Under the pieces are notes generated by a model. It saw only the letters and a program-made list of their open reading frames with translations, was not told where the DNA came from and made no database searches. Shown piece by piece: positions 16,693-25,906 of a DNA stretch of 58,349 nt (its first letter is position 1; each line of letters starts with the position of its first letter). The stretch covers positions 1 through 58,349 of the forward strand of contig NZ_ALJF01000007.1 of the NCBI RefSeq assembly GCF_000300855.1, read 5' to 3'. The position numbers and the translations under genes are program-made. The stretch comes from Agrobacterium albertimagni AOL15. GTDB lineage: Bacteria; Pseudomonadota; Alphaproteobacteria; Rhizobiales; Rhizobiaceae.

Positions 16693-17793
16693 TCAACGCG
16701 CCAGGTGGTCGTCGGTAATCGATTGAGACAAGGGCGCAGGGCGCTCGACCGTGGTCGACATCTCGATCGTCGTTCCTGTGTCGCTCGCCCGTTGGAACGC
16801 CTCCATGACTTCGAGAACATGGAGTGCCAGCTCGCCATTTGCCCGGTGCGGCCGGTCCGAGCGGATGGCATGCGCCATATCGGCCACGCCGATCGAACGG
16901 TGGTTTCCGTCTGCATAAGGGGCAGAGGTCTCCTGATGCTCGAAGGCGCCGCCTTTTTTCAGAAGCTCGACCTGTCCGCCGAAGTGATTGGGATCCGGGA
17001 CGATCAACGTGCCTTCGGTTCCGTAGATCTCCAGGGGCACGTGGCGATGACCGGCGACGTCGAAACTCATGCCGATCTGCACGATCGCGCCGGACCGGAA
17101 TGCCATGGCACCCGCCACATGCGTGGGGACGTGGACCGGGATCGTCTGGCCATTGCGCGGCTCACTTGTGATCAGTCTTTCCGAACGCGGGGCAAAGGCA
17201 AAGCCCGCAACCTTGGCGACCGGACCCAGCAGATTGACAAGATCCGTGATGTAGTAGGGGCCCATGTCGAGCATCGGCCCGCCACCGATCTCATAGTAGA
17301 AATCGGGATTGGGGTGCCAGCGTTCGTGACCCGGACACATGAATGTGGCCGTGCCGCCGACAGGCAGGCCCAGAACGCCGGAATCGATGATGGCGCGCGC
17401 TGTCTGGTGCGATCCGCCGAGAAACGTGTCGGGTGCCGCACCAATGCGCAGGCCGCGCGACTTCGCCGCCTCATAGAGGGATCTGCCTTCTGCGAAATTG
17501 ATGCCGAGCGGCTTTTCCGAATAGGTGTGCTTGCCGGCCTCCAGCGCCTGCATGGCGACTGCGACATGCGCTTTCGGCACGGTCAGGTTGACGATGATCT
17601 CGATTTCAGGGTCATTGAGCAGATCTGCGATGCTGCGTGCGGTGAGACCAAATTCTGAAGCCCGCTGGGCGGCGAGGTCTTCGTTCAGATCGGCGAGGCC
17701 GCGTATGTCGAGGATCGGGAAGGCGGCCATCGCCTTCAGGTAAGCTGACGAGATGTTGCCGCATCCGATGATGCCGATACCAACCTTGTGCAT
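16693..17793 (-). CDS. Gfo/Idh/MocA-family NAD(P)-dependent sugar dehydrogenase
   Basis: This 366-residue protein has an N-terminal Rossmann fold with GIIGCGNISSAYL and the family SEKPLG motif containing the catalytic Lys. A GGGPMLDMGPYYITDLVNLLG segment leads into the alpha/beta C-terminal domain. It oxidises a sugar, inositol or glycoside hydroxyl using NAD(P); the substrate is unknown. It is co-transcribed with the ROK gene (20-base gap) and the ThuA-like gene (19-base gap), reminiscent of the thuAB pair. This suggests a keto-sugar intermediate made after uptake by the divergent ABC importer. Confidence 0.9.
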   Translation of the reverse strand: MHKVGIGIIGCGNISSAYLKAMAAFPILDIRGLADLNEDLAAQRASEFGLTARSIADLLNDPEIEIIVNLTVPKAHVAVAMQALEAGKHTYSEKPLGINFAEGRSLYEAAKSRGLRIGAAPDTFLGGSHQTARAIIDSGVLGLPVGGTATFMCPGHERWHPNPDFYYEIGGGPMLDMGPYYITDLVNLLGPVAKVAGFAFAPRSERLITSEPRNGQTIPVHVPTHVAGAMAFRSGAIVQIGMSFDVAGHRHVPLEIYGTEGTLIVPDPNHFGGQVELLKKGGAFEHQETSAPYADGNHRSIGVADMAHAIRSDRPHRANGELALHVLEVMEAFQRASDTGTTIEMSTTVERPAPLSQSITDDHLAR

Positions 17794-17813
17794 GGATCCT
17801 CCCAGAATTCCGT

Positions 17814-19031
17814 TCAGGCTTGTGTTCTTGGTGCTGGTGCCGGGCCAGTGGTTCCCCAGGGCGATTCATAGAGTTCGCAGAGCGCCACGACCGCGGCACC
17901 CTGGGCCCACATCTCTTCGGCCGAGGCATCGAAAACGAGCTCGGCGATCTCCCGGATGGAGGAGGGAATGGCGGTACGATAGGCATCGGCAAGCGCATGC
18001 AGGAAGATCTCTCCCAGGGAAAGGCTGGAGCCGACGATGATGACCCGGGGAGGTCCAAACAGTGTCACGATGTTGGCGACCGCAATACCGACCGCTTCAC
18101 CGGCGCGCGTGGCGGCCATGATCATGCTGTTGTCTTCGCCGGCGATCAACGCCTGGGCCATGGTCATGCCCCGCCCGAGGCGCACCGCGTCGGCGAACCG
18201 GGTCTCTTGCATGTTTGCGCCGAGGATCGCGTTTTCTCCGGCCACGGCTGCCAGACGGACCGTTTCTGAAAGGCCATTGCCCATCATCAGATCGCCGAGG
18301 TTATGGCTAAGGCCGCCCGCACCTCTGAACAGCTGTCCCCTGTGCAGGACGCCCAGACCCAGCGTCTGCTCCAGCGACACCAGAACCATGTCGTCGAGAT
18401 CTCGCCCCTTGCCGAACCAATGATGAGCAAGGGTGATGGCGTGGGAATCGCTTTCGACGATCGTTGCCACGTGCAGACGATTGGTCATTTCTGCGGCGAA
18501 ATCCACGTCGGGTTCGGACAGGATCGGGCTCGATCGCACCAGGCCGCTGCGGTGCTCCACAACGCCTGGAAAGCCGATGCAGACCGACGCTATGTCGTCG
18601 AGAGCCAATCCTGCGTCGACGACGCAGCGTCGGATCCCATCCTCGATGAGGTCGGCAATCACCGCAATCGGCTGGCGGTTGACCCGGATAGGCAGCGACA
18701 GCTGGGAAATGACTTCACCGCAGAAATTGGTGACGACGAACACCATGTGGTGGGCTGCAATCTTGGCACCGACGACGCGAACAGCATCGGGATTGAGCTC
18801 CAGCATGACCCGCGGCCGTCCGCGCGCTGCTGCATTGCGGATGTCCCCCTCGTGGCGTGTCAGGATGAGGCCGTCATCCAGGAGCGAGCCGGTAATTGCA
18901 GACACTGTCGTGGTCGACAGCTGCGATCGTTCGCTGATTTCGACCCGAGAAATAGGGCCATGGCGCCTGATCGTATCCAGCACGGTGAAGCGGTTGATGG
19001 CGCGCATCAGTTCCGGGTCTGCAGTCTTCAT
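17814..19031 (-). CDS. ROK-family transcriptional regulator
   Basis: Starting at ATG 19031 (MKTADPELM) it makes 405 residues; a start at 19103 would add 24 unusual residues. A winged HTH (PISRVEISERSQLSTTTVSAITGSLLDDGLI) is followed by a ROK sugar-kinase-like domain (VCIGFPGVVEHRSGLV; GLSHNLGDLMMGNG). The usual Cys-rich zinc motif (CxCGxxGC) is absent: the region reads GNGLSETVRL. It is therefore a zinc-less ROK repressor-type protein. It heads the dehydrogenase/ThuA operon and is divergent from the sugar-binding-protein gene, so it very likely senses the imported sugar and controls both operons. Confidence 0.88.
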   Translation of the reverse strand: MKTADPELMRAINRFTVLDTIRRHGPISRVEISERSQLSTTTVSAITGSLLDDGLILTRHEGDIRNAAARGRPRVMLELNPDAVRVVGAKIAAHHMVFVVTNFCGEVISQLSLPIRVNRQPIAVIADLIEDGIRRCVVDAGLALDDIASVCIGFPGVVEHRSGLVRSSPILSEPDVDFAAEMTNRLHVATIVESDSHAITLAHHWFGKGRDLDDMVLVSLEQTLGLGVLHRGQLFRGAGGLSHNLGDLMMGNGLSETVRLAAVAGENAILGANMQETRFADAVRLGRGMTMAQALIAGEDNSMIMAATRAGEAVGIAVANIVTLFGPPRVIIVGSSLSLGEIFLHALADAYRTAIPSSIREIAELVFDASAEEMWAQGAAVVALCELYESPWGTTGPAPAPRTQA

Positions 19032-19136
19032 GGATGATGCGGCGCTCACGATAATTAAATTTGCTCTCCGGAAAAATAATCGGCAAAGGCCGGCCTGTGT
19101 CAATCCGCATCGGCTAAAAAATCATCATTATTTGAG

Positions 19137-19165
19137 TTGACAGGATGAAATCTTGGTCTGATTTT
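19137..19165 (+). promoter_or_regulatory. Probable promoter of the sugar ABC importer operon
   Basis: TTGACA at 19137-19142, a 17-base spacer and a weak -10-like GATTTT at 19160-19165 lie 44 bases before the binding-protein start. An imperfect AT-rich inverted repeat (ATTAAATTT ... AAAAATAAT) near 19055-19080, in the same divergent region, is the kind of site ROK regulators bind. Confidence 0.45.
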
Positions 19166-19208
19166 GTACGCGTTGAGGAATAAATGCGCAGCCTGGGAGG
19201 AGAAAAGG

Positions 19209-20513
19209 ATGTCGCATCTGAGGAGGAGGGCGCCTGCTGGCGCCACAAGACTATTGGCTTTGGCCACAGCAACAGCCGTGGCGCTGACGGCAAGCATGAG
19301 TGCTGCCTCGGCGCAGACGGTCGTCAAATGGCTGCATCTCGAAACCGTCCCGGAAAACCTGAAGCTCTGGGAGGATATCGCAGCCGACTACGAGGCCCAG
19401 CATCCGGACGTCGACATACAGCTGCAGTTCCTGGAGAACGAAGCCTTCAAGGCCAAGCTCCCGACTTTGCTGCAATCGGATGCAGCACCTGACTTTTTCT
19501 ATTCCTGGGGCGGTGGCGTGCTTCGCCAGCAGGCAGAAACCGGCGCATTGATGGACCTCAGCGAGGCGATCAATGCTGAAGATGGCGCCTGGGCCAAAAG
19601 CTACAAGCCGGCAGCGCTCGACGGCTTGACATATGATGGCAAGACATGGGCGGTTCCCTATCGCATGGGAACGATTGCCTTCTTCTACAACAAGGCGCTG
19701 TTCGAGAAAGCCGGTCTCCAGGCCGACACCATCACGACCTGGGAGGATTTCCTCGGGGCCGTGAAGACGCTGAAAGACGCGGGCATTACTCCGATCGCCG
19801 GCGGTGGCGGCGACAAGTGGCCACTGCATTTCTACTGGAGCTATCTGGTGATGCGCAATGGCGGCCAGGAAGTCTTCGATCGCGCGAAGAACAACGAAGG
19901 CGATGGCTTCCTCGATCCGGCCATCATCAAGGCAGGCGAGCAACTTGCCGAACTCGGCAAGCTTGAGCCGTTCCAGGATGGCTATCTCGGCGCGACCTGG
20001 CCGCAAACGCTTGGCACATTTGCTGACGGCCGGGCGGCAATCCTGCTCGGGTTCGAGCATACCGAGGCTAACCAGCGCAAGAATGCAGGCGATGGCAAGG
20101 GGTTGGAAGCCGCCAATATCGGCCGCTTCCCATTCCCGATTGTCGAAGGTGGCGTCGGCAAAGTCACCGATACGCTGGGTGGCTTGAATGGTTGGGCTGT
20201 GACCAAGAATGCCTCGCCGGCTGCCATCGACTTTCTTCGCTTCTTCACCAGCCCTGAGCAGGAACGTCGAATGGCGGCAGCCGGTGTGATCATCCCGGCG
20301 GCGGCCGAAGCTGAAGATGCTCTCAAAGACGACCTGATGCGTCAGGCGGCAGATCAGCTGGCAGCGTCCACATGGCACCAGAACTTCTTCGACCAGGACC
20401 TTGGTCCTTCGGTCGGCCGTGTGGTCAACGACGTGGCGGTTGAGATTCTCGCAGGTCAGCTTTCTTCGGAAGAAGGCGCCCAGATGATCCAGGATGCCCG
20501 CGAACTCGACTAG
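19209..20513 (+). CDS. ABC transporter sugar-binding protein (periplasmic)
   Basis: ATG 19209 follows GGGAGG/AGAAAAGG and gives 434 residues. A Sec signal peptide precedes the mature part: basic start, a hydrophobic LLALATATAVALTASM stretch, cleavage near ASA-QT. The mature protein has the extracellular solute-binding family 1 pattern (VVKWLHLETVPENLKLWEDIAADYEAQHP; TWAVPYRMGTIAFFYNKALF; GGLNGWAVTKN). It captures a sugar or oligosaccharide for the two permeases downstream. First gene of a five-gene plus-strand operon under the ROK regulator. Confidence 0.93.
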   Translation: MSHLRRRAPAGATRLLALATATAVALTASMSAASAQTVVKWLHLETVPENLKLWEDIAADYEAQHPDVDIQLQFLENEAFKAKLPTLLQSDAAPDFFYSWGGGVLRQQAETGALMDLSEAINAEDGAWAKSYKPAALDGLTYDGKTWAVPYRMGTIAFFYNKALFEKAGLQADTITTWEDFLGAVKTLKDAGITPIAGGGGDKWPLHFYWSYLVMRNGGQEVFDRAKNNEGDGFLDPAIIKAGEQLAELGKLEPFQDGYLGATWPQTLGTFADGRAAILLGFEHTEANQRKNAGDGKGLEAANIGRFPFPIVEGGVGKVTDTLGGLNGWAVTKNASPAAIDFLRFFTSPEQERRMAAAGVIIPAAAEAEDALKDDLMRQAADQLAASTWHQNFFDQDLGPSVGRVVNDVAVEILAGQLSSEEGAQMIQDARELD

Positions 20514-20587
20514 CGCCAACAGGGATGTCGCCGGGCAAAACCGTCCGGCGACATTCATGCAGACTGCTTGCTGGGAGGAGGCGAGGC

Positions 20588-21523
20588 ATGACAGACACGA
20601 CTGCCGGGGCGGCGGCCATCGCGCGTGCACCGAGATCAAAGACCCGTTACAAGAGCCCGACGGCAAGGGGACGTCTTCCTGTCCTGATCCTGTTTCTGCC
20701 GCCAGCGCTGCTGCTCTTCACGATGTTCGTGATCCTGCCGATGGGCGAGGCCGCCTGGTACAGTCTCTATCGCTGGAACGGCTACGGTGTTCCGACCGAA
20801 TTCGTTGGCACGCGCAATTTTACGGTCCTGTTCAACAACGCCGCCTTCTCGCAGGCGCTGATCAACAATGGCCTGATCATTATCGTTTCGCTGCTTTTGC
20901 AGATCCCGCTCGCCATCTGGTTGGCGATGATGCTGGCGCACAAGATCCCGGGCGTGGTGGCGTTTCGCCTGATCTTCTTTCTCCCTTACGTGCTTGCCGA
21001 TGTGGCGGCCGGTCTCATCTGGCGTTTCGTCTATGACGGGGATTATGGTCTGTTTGCTGCCATCGCCGGTTTCCTGGGCGTGGCGACACCTTATGTGCTG
21101 GCAGATCGCGATCTTGCCATCTACGCGGTGCTCGGTGTGGTCGTGTGGAAATACTTCGGCTTCCACATGATGCTGTTCATCGCTGGCCTCCAGTCCGTCG
21201 ACAAGAGCGTGCTGGAGGCAGCCGAAATCGACGGCGCTACCGGCTGGCAGAAGTTCCGCTATGTCACCCTGCCGCTATTATCGTCAACGGTTCGGCTTTC
21301 CGTCTTTTTCGCCATCATTGGATCACTGCAGCTGTTCGATCTCGTGATGCCGCTCACCGGCGGCGGTCCTTCGAACTCCACGCAGACCATGGTCACCTTC
21401 CTTTATACCTACGGGGTGACGCGAATGCAGGTTGGGCTTGGCAGCGCAGTCGGCGTGGTGCTGTTCGTCATCTGCGTCACGCTGGCCTTCGGCTACAAAC
21501 GGATATTCATGCGCCATGACTGA
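20588..21523 (+). CDS. Sugar ABC transporter permease (MalF/UgpA type)
   Basis: ATG 20588 follows GGGAGGAGGCGAGGC and gives 311 residues with six predicted membrane segments. The binding-protein-dependent transport EAA loop is present (EAAEIDGATGWQKFRYVTLPLL). It forms the inner-membrane channel with the next gene, which it overlaps by 8 bases. Confidence 0.93.
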   Translation: MTDTTAGAAAIARAPRSKTRYKSPTARGRLPVLILFLPPALLLFTMFVILPMGEAAWYSLYRWNGYGVPTEFVGTRNFTVLFNNAAFSQALINNGLIIIVSLLLQIPLAIWLAMMLAHKIPGVVAFRLIFFLPYVLADVAAGLIWRFVYDGDYGLFAAIAGFLGVATPYVLADRDLAIYAVLGVVVWKYFGFHMMLFIAGLQSVDKSVLEAAEIDGATGWQKFRYVTLPLLSSTVRLSVFFAIIGSLQLFDLVMPLTGGGPSNSTQTMVTFLYTYGVTRMQVGLGSAVGVVLFVICVTLAFGYKRIFMRHD

Positions 21524-22367
21524 CACAACGACATCCGGCCCACCGGCCACCGTAGCAACCCGCCTTTATCTCTATGTTTCGCTGACGCTTGTGGCGGCAC
21601 TTGTGCTCGTCCCCCTGGTGACGACGGCTCTCGGAGGCTTCAAGTCGCTTGGCGATCTGCGTGTCAATCCGTTCGGGCTGCCGTCCGAGTGGGTCTGGTC
21701 CAACTACGGCGATATCCTGTTCGGTGAGCGCTACTGGCGCCAGATGGCCAATTCGCTTCTGATTTCATGTGTCAGCGTCTTCCTGACGGTGGTGGTGTCG
21801 GCCATGGCGGCCTTCACCTTTGCCCATGTGCGGTTCTTCGGATCCGGCTATCTGACCAACTACTTTCTGATCGGACTGATGTTTCCGGTGGCAACGGCCA
21901 TTCTGCCGCTGTTCATCCGCATTCGCGACCTCGGACTTCTCGATTCCTATTGGGGCGTGATCCTGCCGCAAGTCGCCTTCGGTCTCGGCATGAGCATCCT
22001 GCTGTTCCGCAACTATTTCCGCAATTTGCCGGATGAGTTGTTCCAGGCGGCCTTTGTCGATGGTTGCGGCTACATCCGCTTCTTCTGGTATGTGACGCTG
22101 CCGCTCTCACGGCCGATCATCGCAACCGTCAGCATCGTCAGCTTCGTCAACAGCTGGAACAGCTACATCCTGCCACTGATCATGCTCAACACCGAGAGCA
22201 AGTATCCCTGGCCGCTCGGCATCATGGTCTATCGGGGCGAATTCGGCACCGAGTGGCAGCTGGTGCTTGCATTCATCACCTTGACCATCCTGCCCACGGT
22301 CATCGTCTTCTTCCTTGCCCAAAAGCACATCATCGCAGGTCTGACGGCCGGCGCCGTCAAGTCCTGA
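21516..22367 (+). CDS. Sugar ABC transporter permease (MalG/UgpE type)
   Basis: 283 residues from ATG 21516, inside the end of the previous permease gene. Six membrane segments and an EAA loop (QAAFVDGCGYIRFFWYVTLPLS), with the C-terminal HIIAGLTAGAVKS sequence usual for MalG-type permeases. Second half of the membrane channel. Confidence 0.93.
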   Translation: MTDTTTSGPPATVATRLYLYVSLTLVAALVLVPLVTTALGGFKSLGDLRVNPFGLPSEWVWSNYGDILFGERYWRQMANSLLISCVSVFLTVVVSAMAAFTFAHVRFFGSGYLTNYFLIGLMFPVATAILPLFIRIRDLGLLDSYWGVILPQVAFGLGMSILLFRNYFRNLPDELFQAAFVDGCGYIRFFWYVTLPLSRPIIATVSIVSFVNSWNSYILPLIMLNTESKYPWPLGIMVYRGEFGTEWQLVLAFITLTILPTVIVFFLAQKHIIAGLTAGAVKS

Positions 22368-22381
22368 ATACGGAGAGCAAT

Positions 22382-23455
22382 ATGGCTTCTGTCGAACTCA
22401 GCCACATCCGCAAGACCTATGGCGCGCTCGAGGTTATCCACGGAGTCTCGCTCTCAATCACAGAGGGAGAGTTTATTGCGCTGGTCGGGCCATCTGGCTG
22501 CGGCAAGTCCACCCTGCTGAGGATGATCGCAGGATTGGAAGACATCTCCGACGGTGAGGTGTTGATCGGCGGAAATGTCGTCAATTCGCTGACACCGCGT
22601 GAGCGCAACATCGCGATGGTCTTTCAGTCCTACGCCTTGTATCCGCACATGACCGTGGCCGAGAACATGGGCTTCAATCTCAAGCTCTCCGGAGTGGCGA
22701 AGCCAGAGATCAAGAAGCTGGTGGGCGAGGCTGCGCGCATGCTGGCACTGGAGGATCTGCTCGACCGCAAGCCGAGCCAGCTGTCGGGTGGTCAGCGCCA
22801 GCGCGTCGCCATGGGACGCGCCATCGTGCGCAATCCCGCCGTCTTCCTGTTCGATGAGCCGCTGTCAAATCTCGATGCCAAGCTGCGCGTGCAGATGCGC
22901 ACTGAAATCAAGACGCTGCATCAGAAGGTGGGAACGACCTCGGTTTATGTGACCCATGACCAGATTGAAGCCATGACGCTCGCTGATCGCATCGTCGTGC
23001 TGAATGCCGGGCGGGTGGAGCAGGTCGGCACGCCGCTTGAACTCTATCGCAGTCCCGCCAATCTGTTCGTGGCGGGTTTCATCGGTTCTCCAGCCATGAA
23101 CTTCCTGGATGCCACTGTCGAGGGCAATGGCGGGCTGCCGGCCGCCCGGCTGTCGGACGGCACCAGCATCCGCATCGCGGCCGGCCGCCGCGTCGAACCT
23201 GGCAAGAGAGTGCGGCTTGGCATTCGCCCCGAGCATATTCTCGTCGACACTTCAGGCGGCAGCCTGATGCGGGGAGAAACCATTGTGGTGGAACCGACAG
23301 GCGCCCAGACCCATGTGGTGTTCAGCCTATCGGGTGAACCGATCACGGCCGTCGTCGATGGCGGTTACCCGGCCCGCCATGGGATGACCTTCGAGGGCGG
23401 CGTGCCCGCCGAGCAGGTCCATGTGTTCGACAGGGAAAGCGGGATGGCTCTTTAA
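22382..23455 (+). CDS. Sugar ABC transporter ATP-binding protein (MalK/UgpC type)
   Basis: The open frame is longer, but ATG 22382 (MASVELSHIRKTYG), 14 bases after the permease gene, is the family start; 357 residues. Walker A GPSGCGKST, Q-loop VFQSYALYPHMTV, signature LSGGQRQR, Walker B VFLFDEPLSNLD and the H-loop in VYVTHDQIEAMTLADRI are all present. A C-terminal TOBE/MalK regulatory domain follows (RLGIRPEHIL). Energises the importer. Confidence 0.95.
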   Translation: MASVELSHIRKTYGALEVIHGVSLSITEGEFIALVGPSGCGKSTLLRMIAGLEDISDGEVLIGGNVVNSLTPRERNIAMVFQSYALYPHMTVAENMGFNLKLSGVAKPEIKKLVGEAARMLALEDLLDRKPSQLSGGQRQRVAMGRAIVRNPAVFLFDEPLSNLDAKLRVQMRTEIKTLHQKVGTTSVYVTHDQIEAMTLADRIVVLNAGRVEQVGTPLELYRSPANLFVAGFIGSPAMNFLDATVEGNGGLPAARLSDGTSIRIAAGRRVEPGKRVRLGIRPEHILVDTSGGSLMRGETIVVEPTGAQTHVVFSLSGEPITAVVDGGYPARHGMTFEGGVPAEQVHVFDRESGMAL

Positions 23456-23523
23456 GGAGAGGGGGCTCTGGGTCACAGCCATCTGCCTCGCCGACATCGC
23501 ATCGTCCTGTTCAGGAAAAGATC

Positions 23524-24678
23524 ATGAAAATTTCCGCCATAAAGCCGTATATCGCTCGCGTCGGGGTGAGAAACCAGCTCGTCGTCAAGGTCGAGACGGA
23601 TAGCGGCATCTACGGATGGGGCGAGTCCGGGCTGTCCTATCGGGAAAAGGCTGTGGCTGCTGCGATTGATCATTATGCCCAGTTCCTGCTTGGCAAGGAC
23701 CCGATGCGCTGCGGAGCACTCTGGCAGGAAATGTACCGAAGTCAGTACTTCGAAGGCGGCCGGGTTCTGACTGCCGCCATCGCAGCCCTTGATATCGCGT
23801 TTCACGACATCAAGGGAAAGGCGCTCGGTGTGCCTGTCTACCAATTGCTCGGCGGCAAACAGCGCGATCTTGTGCCCGCCTTTGCGACGACATCCGCCGA
23901 ACCGGGTGAGGCGATGGTCGAGCAGACGGTCATGCTGAAGGATGCGGGTTGGAACTGCGTCCGCTTCATTGCCGCCGGGCAGGAGAATGACGCGCATTTC
24001 GAGCCGCGCGAATCCATTGCCGTGACGGCTGAGTGGGTGGCGCGTGCGCGTCGCGAGGTCGGCCACGCCATGACGCTTGGTGTGGAGTATCACCACAGGC
24101 TCAGTGTCGCGGAAGCTGCATCCTTCTGTCAGAAGATGCCACAGGGCACGATCGATTTCATCGAAGAGGCAATTCGTGACGAGACGCCTTCGGCCTATGA
24201 GGCCTTGCGCAAGATGACGGACATTCCCTTTGCCATCGGCGAGGAGTTCTCGTCGAAATGGCAGTTCTTGCCCTATATCGAGCGCGACATCCTGCAGTTC
24301 AGCCGGATCGACATCTGCAATGTCGGCGGCTTTACCGAAGCGATGAAGGTCGCTGGGTGGTGCGAGGCTCACTATATCGACCTGATGCCGCACAATCCGC
24401 TCGGACCCATCTGCACGGCCGCTTCCGTCCATCTCGGCGCAGCTGTCCCGAATTTTGCATGGCTCGAATGCCGGCAGAGCCCGGCCGAGCAGCATTGGGG
24501 CTTCGACAACACCACCTTGTTTCCGGGGCAGGTCCAGATGGACGGCGCGTTCTACGTCGTGCCTGACGCGCCGGGGCTCGGTGTCGACGTTGATGAGGCA
24601 GAACTGGCGAAGATGCCGTTCGAATATTCCGAGCCCCCGCATCTGCGGCGTACGGACGGCTCTTTCACAAACTGGTAG
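23524..24678 (+). CDS. Mandelate racemase/enolase-superfamily sugar-acid dehydratase
   Basis: This 384-residue protein has the enolase-superfamily N-terminal capping domain and a barrel. Metal-binding positions appear as E188 (in LGVEYHHR, where Asp is usual), E214 (FIEEAI) and E240 (AIGEE). Likely catalytic His residues are H190 and H290 (MPHNPLGPI). The layout is nearest to galactonate dehydratase-type acid-sugar dehydratases. It would remove water from an aldonic acid produced from the sugar imported by this operon. The substrate is not assignable. The Asp-to-Glu change at the first metal ligand is unusual. Confidence 0.85.
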   Translation: MKISAIKPYIARVGVRNQLVVKVETDSGIYGWGESGLSYREKAVAAAIDHYAQFLLGKDPMRCGALWQEMYRSQYFEGGRVLTAAIAALDIAFHDIKGKALGVPVYQLLGGKQRDLVPAFATTSAEPGEAMVEQTVMLKDAGWNCVRFIAAGQENDAHFEPRESIAVTAEWVARARREVGHAMTLGVEYHHRLSVAEAASFCQKMPQGTIDFIEEAIRDETPSAYEALRKMTDIPFAIGEEFSSKWQFLPYIERDILQFSRIDICNVGGFTEAMKVAGWCEAHYIDLMPHNPLGPICTAASVHLGAAVPNFAWLECRQSPAEQHWGFDNTTLFPGQVQMDGAFYVVPDAPGLGVDVDEAELAKMPFEYSEPPHLRRTDGSFTNW

Positions 24679-24887
24679 CGCCTCCTGCTCGGGTGAAAAC
24701 ACCAGGCGCGACATCGCCGGCTGCCCATGCGCGTCATGCTGAATTCATCGGTCTATGAGACCTGGTTGGATGCTTCGCTTCGGTTTGCCCGTCTTGCGTG
24801 AGGGTAATTCGTCGCGCCATGACGGGGCCGACATGAAAAAGCCGATACTGAGCTCTTTATGGGCGCTCCAGAGTAAGGAGTATCTCG

Positions 24888-25187
24888 ATGACATCACCAC
24901 GCTGTTCCGTGCCCATGGCTTTCGCCTGTGTGGCATTCGCCTTGTCCTCATGCAGCGCTGACGGTGGCGTCACCTCTCCTGTCGCAGGATCATGCAAGCC
25001 TGAAGCCGCCCAAGGGCTGGTGGGCAAGCCTAAGCCGACAGACCAGGCCGCCATCCAGCTCACCGGCGCCAGGACGGTACGTCAGATTGCGCCGGGCGAC
25101 ATGGTGACACAAGATTTTCGCGAGGATCGGGTGACGATCGAGACAGATCCTGCATCCGGACTTGTTACACGAGCAAGCTGTGGCTGA
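24888..25187 (+). CDS. Inhibitor I78-family lipoprotein (peptidase inhibitor)
   Basis: ATG 24888 follows AGTAAGGAGTATCTCG. The 99-residue product has a short lipoprotein signal with a lipobox-like ALSSC. The I78 domain follows (CKPEAAQGLVGKP, then TGARTVRQIAPGDMVTQDFREDRVTIETD and GLVTRASCG). These are small secreted or outer-membrane-anchored serine-peptidase inhibitors. It stands alone after the dehydratase, 209 bases downstream, with a hairpin terminator behind it. It has no evident link to sugar use. Confidence 0.85.
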   Translation: MTSPRCSVPMAFACVAFALSSCSADGGVTSPVAGSCKPEAAQGLVGKPKPTDQAAIQLTGARTVRQIAPGDMVTQDFREDRVTIETDPASGLVTRASCG

Positions 25188-25213
25188 ATGCGGCTCTGCT
25201 TGCTTCAAAAGAA

Positions 25214-25239
25214 AAGGGCCAGCGGAAGCCGCGGCCCTT
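25214..25239. terminator. Hairpin terminator, possibly bidirectional
   Basis: AAGGGCC-A-GCGG, a short loop, and CCGC-GGCCCTT form a long stem. On the minus strand it is followed by TTTTCTTTTG, a proper T-rich tail for the transcript ending with the LigA gene. On the plus strand the tail is weak, but the position suits the end of the I78 gene. Confidence 0.7.
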
Positions 25240-25534
25240 AAGGTGTGAAGGTCAAAACCTCCAGAGGGGAACAGCTGACGCAAGACCGGGAGGATTGGTC
25301 CAGCGTCAACTTTGACCGATATGGGCGTTCATACCCCCATGTTCAAGACTATCGAGCGCTTGGGGGGCCGGGTGAAACGGGGCTGTTGCTCCGGCAGGCT
25401 CGACCTCGCTGGCCGAAACCAGGCGCTGGGCCAGCAAATGGCGACGAAACCGAGCCTGCGTTTGACCGAGCGGTGACAGTGGGCAAGGGGCACGCCGGCG
25501 ACTGCCGGACGTGCTGTGCCTGCGTACTTGCCTA
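25240..25534. other. Intergenic region between convergent I78 and LigA-like genes
   Basis: Nothing supportable beyond the terminator just to the left. The open frames here are out-of-context and lack starts or motifs. Confidence 0.4.
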
Positions 25535-25906
25535 TCAGGTTTCAACCGACGGATAGTCGCGGTCACGCCAGTGCTGTAGCTTCGCTGCAAACTCGCGCTG
25601 AAAGGCGAGCGGGCCCGATTTCTGGAAATAGGGTTCGTCGTAGATCCCGATGAACATTGTCAGGTTCAGGAAGAAATGCGCCCCCATTTCAAAAAGCGCG
25701 ACAAAATCATGGGTGACCAGCGCGTCCCGCTCCTTGTCAGTCAAGGCGTGAACGGTCGAGGCTTCCACATCATTGCCCAGAAGCTTCGGGCCAATTGATT
25801 GCTCCCAGGTCGCGACGAAGCTTTTCGGATCCTCGATATAGCGCTTCAGGTATTCCGGATCCCGGTCCACGGTGTAGAGGAACTTGTTGACGTAATATTT
25901 GCTCAT
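25535..25906 (-). CDS. LigA-type small subunit of a class III extradiol dioxygenase
   Basis: This 123-residue protein matches the protocatechuate 4,5-dioxygenase alpha-subunit domain: VNKFLYTVDRDPEYLKRYIEDP, TDKERDALVTHDFVALFEMGAHFFLNLTMF. The small helical subunit caps the active site of the LigB-type catalytic subunit encoded just upstream (4-base overlap). Last gene of the IclR-amidohydrolase-LigB-LigA operon. Substrate unknown. Confidence 0.85.
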   Translation of the reverse strand: MSKYYVNKFLYTVDRDPEYLKRYIEDPKSFVATWEQSIGPKLLGNDVEASTVHALTDKERDALVTHDFVALFEMGAHFFLNLTMFIGIYDEPYFQKSGPLAFQREFAAKLQHWRDRDYPSVET

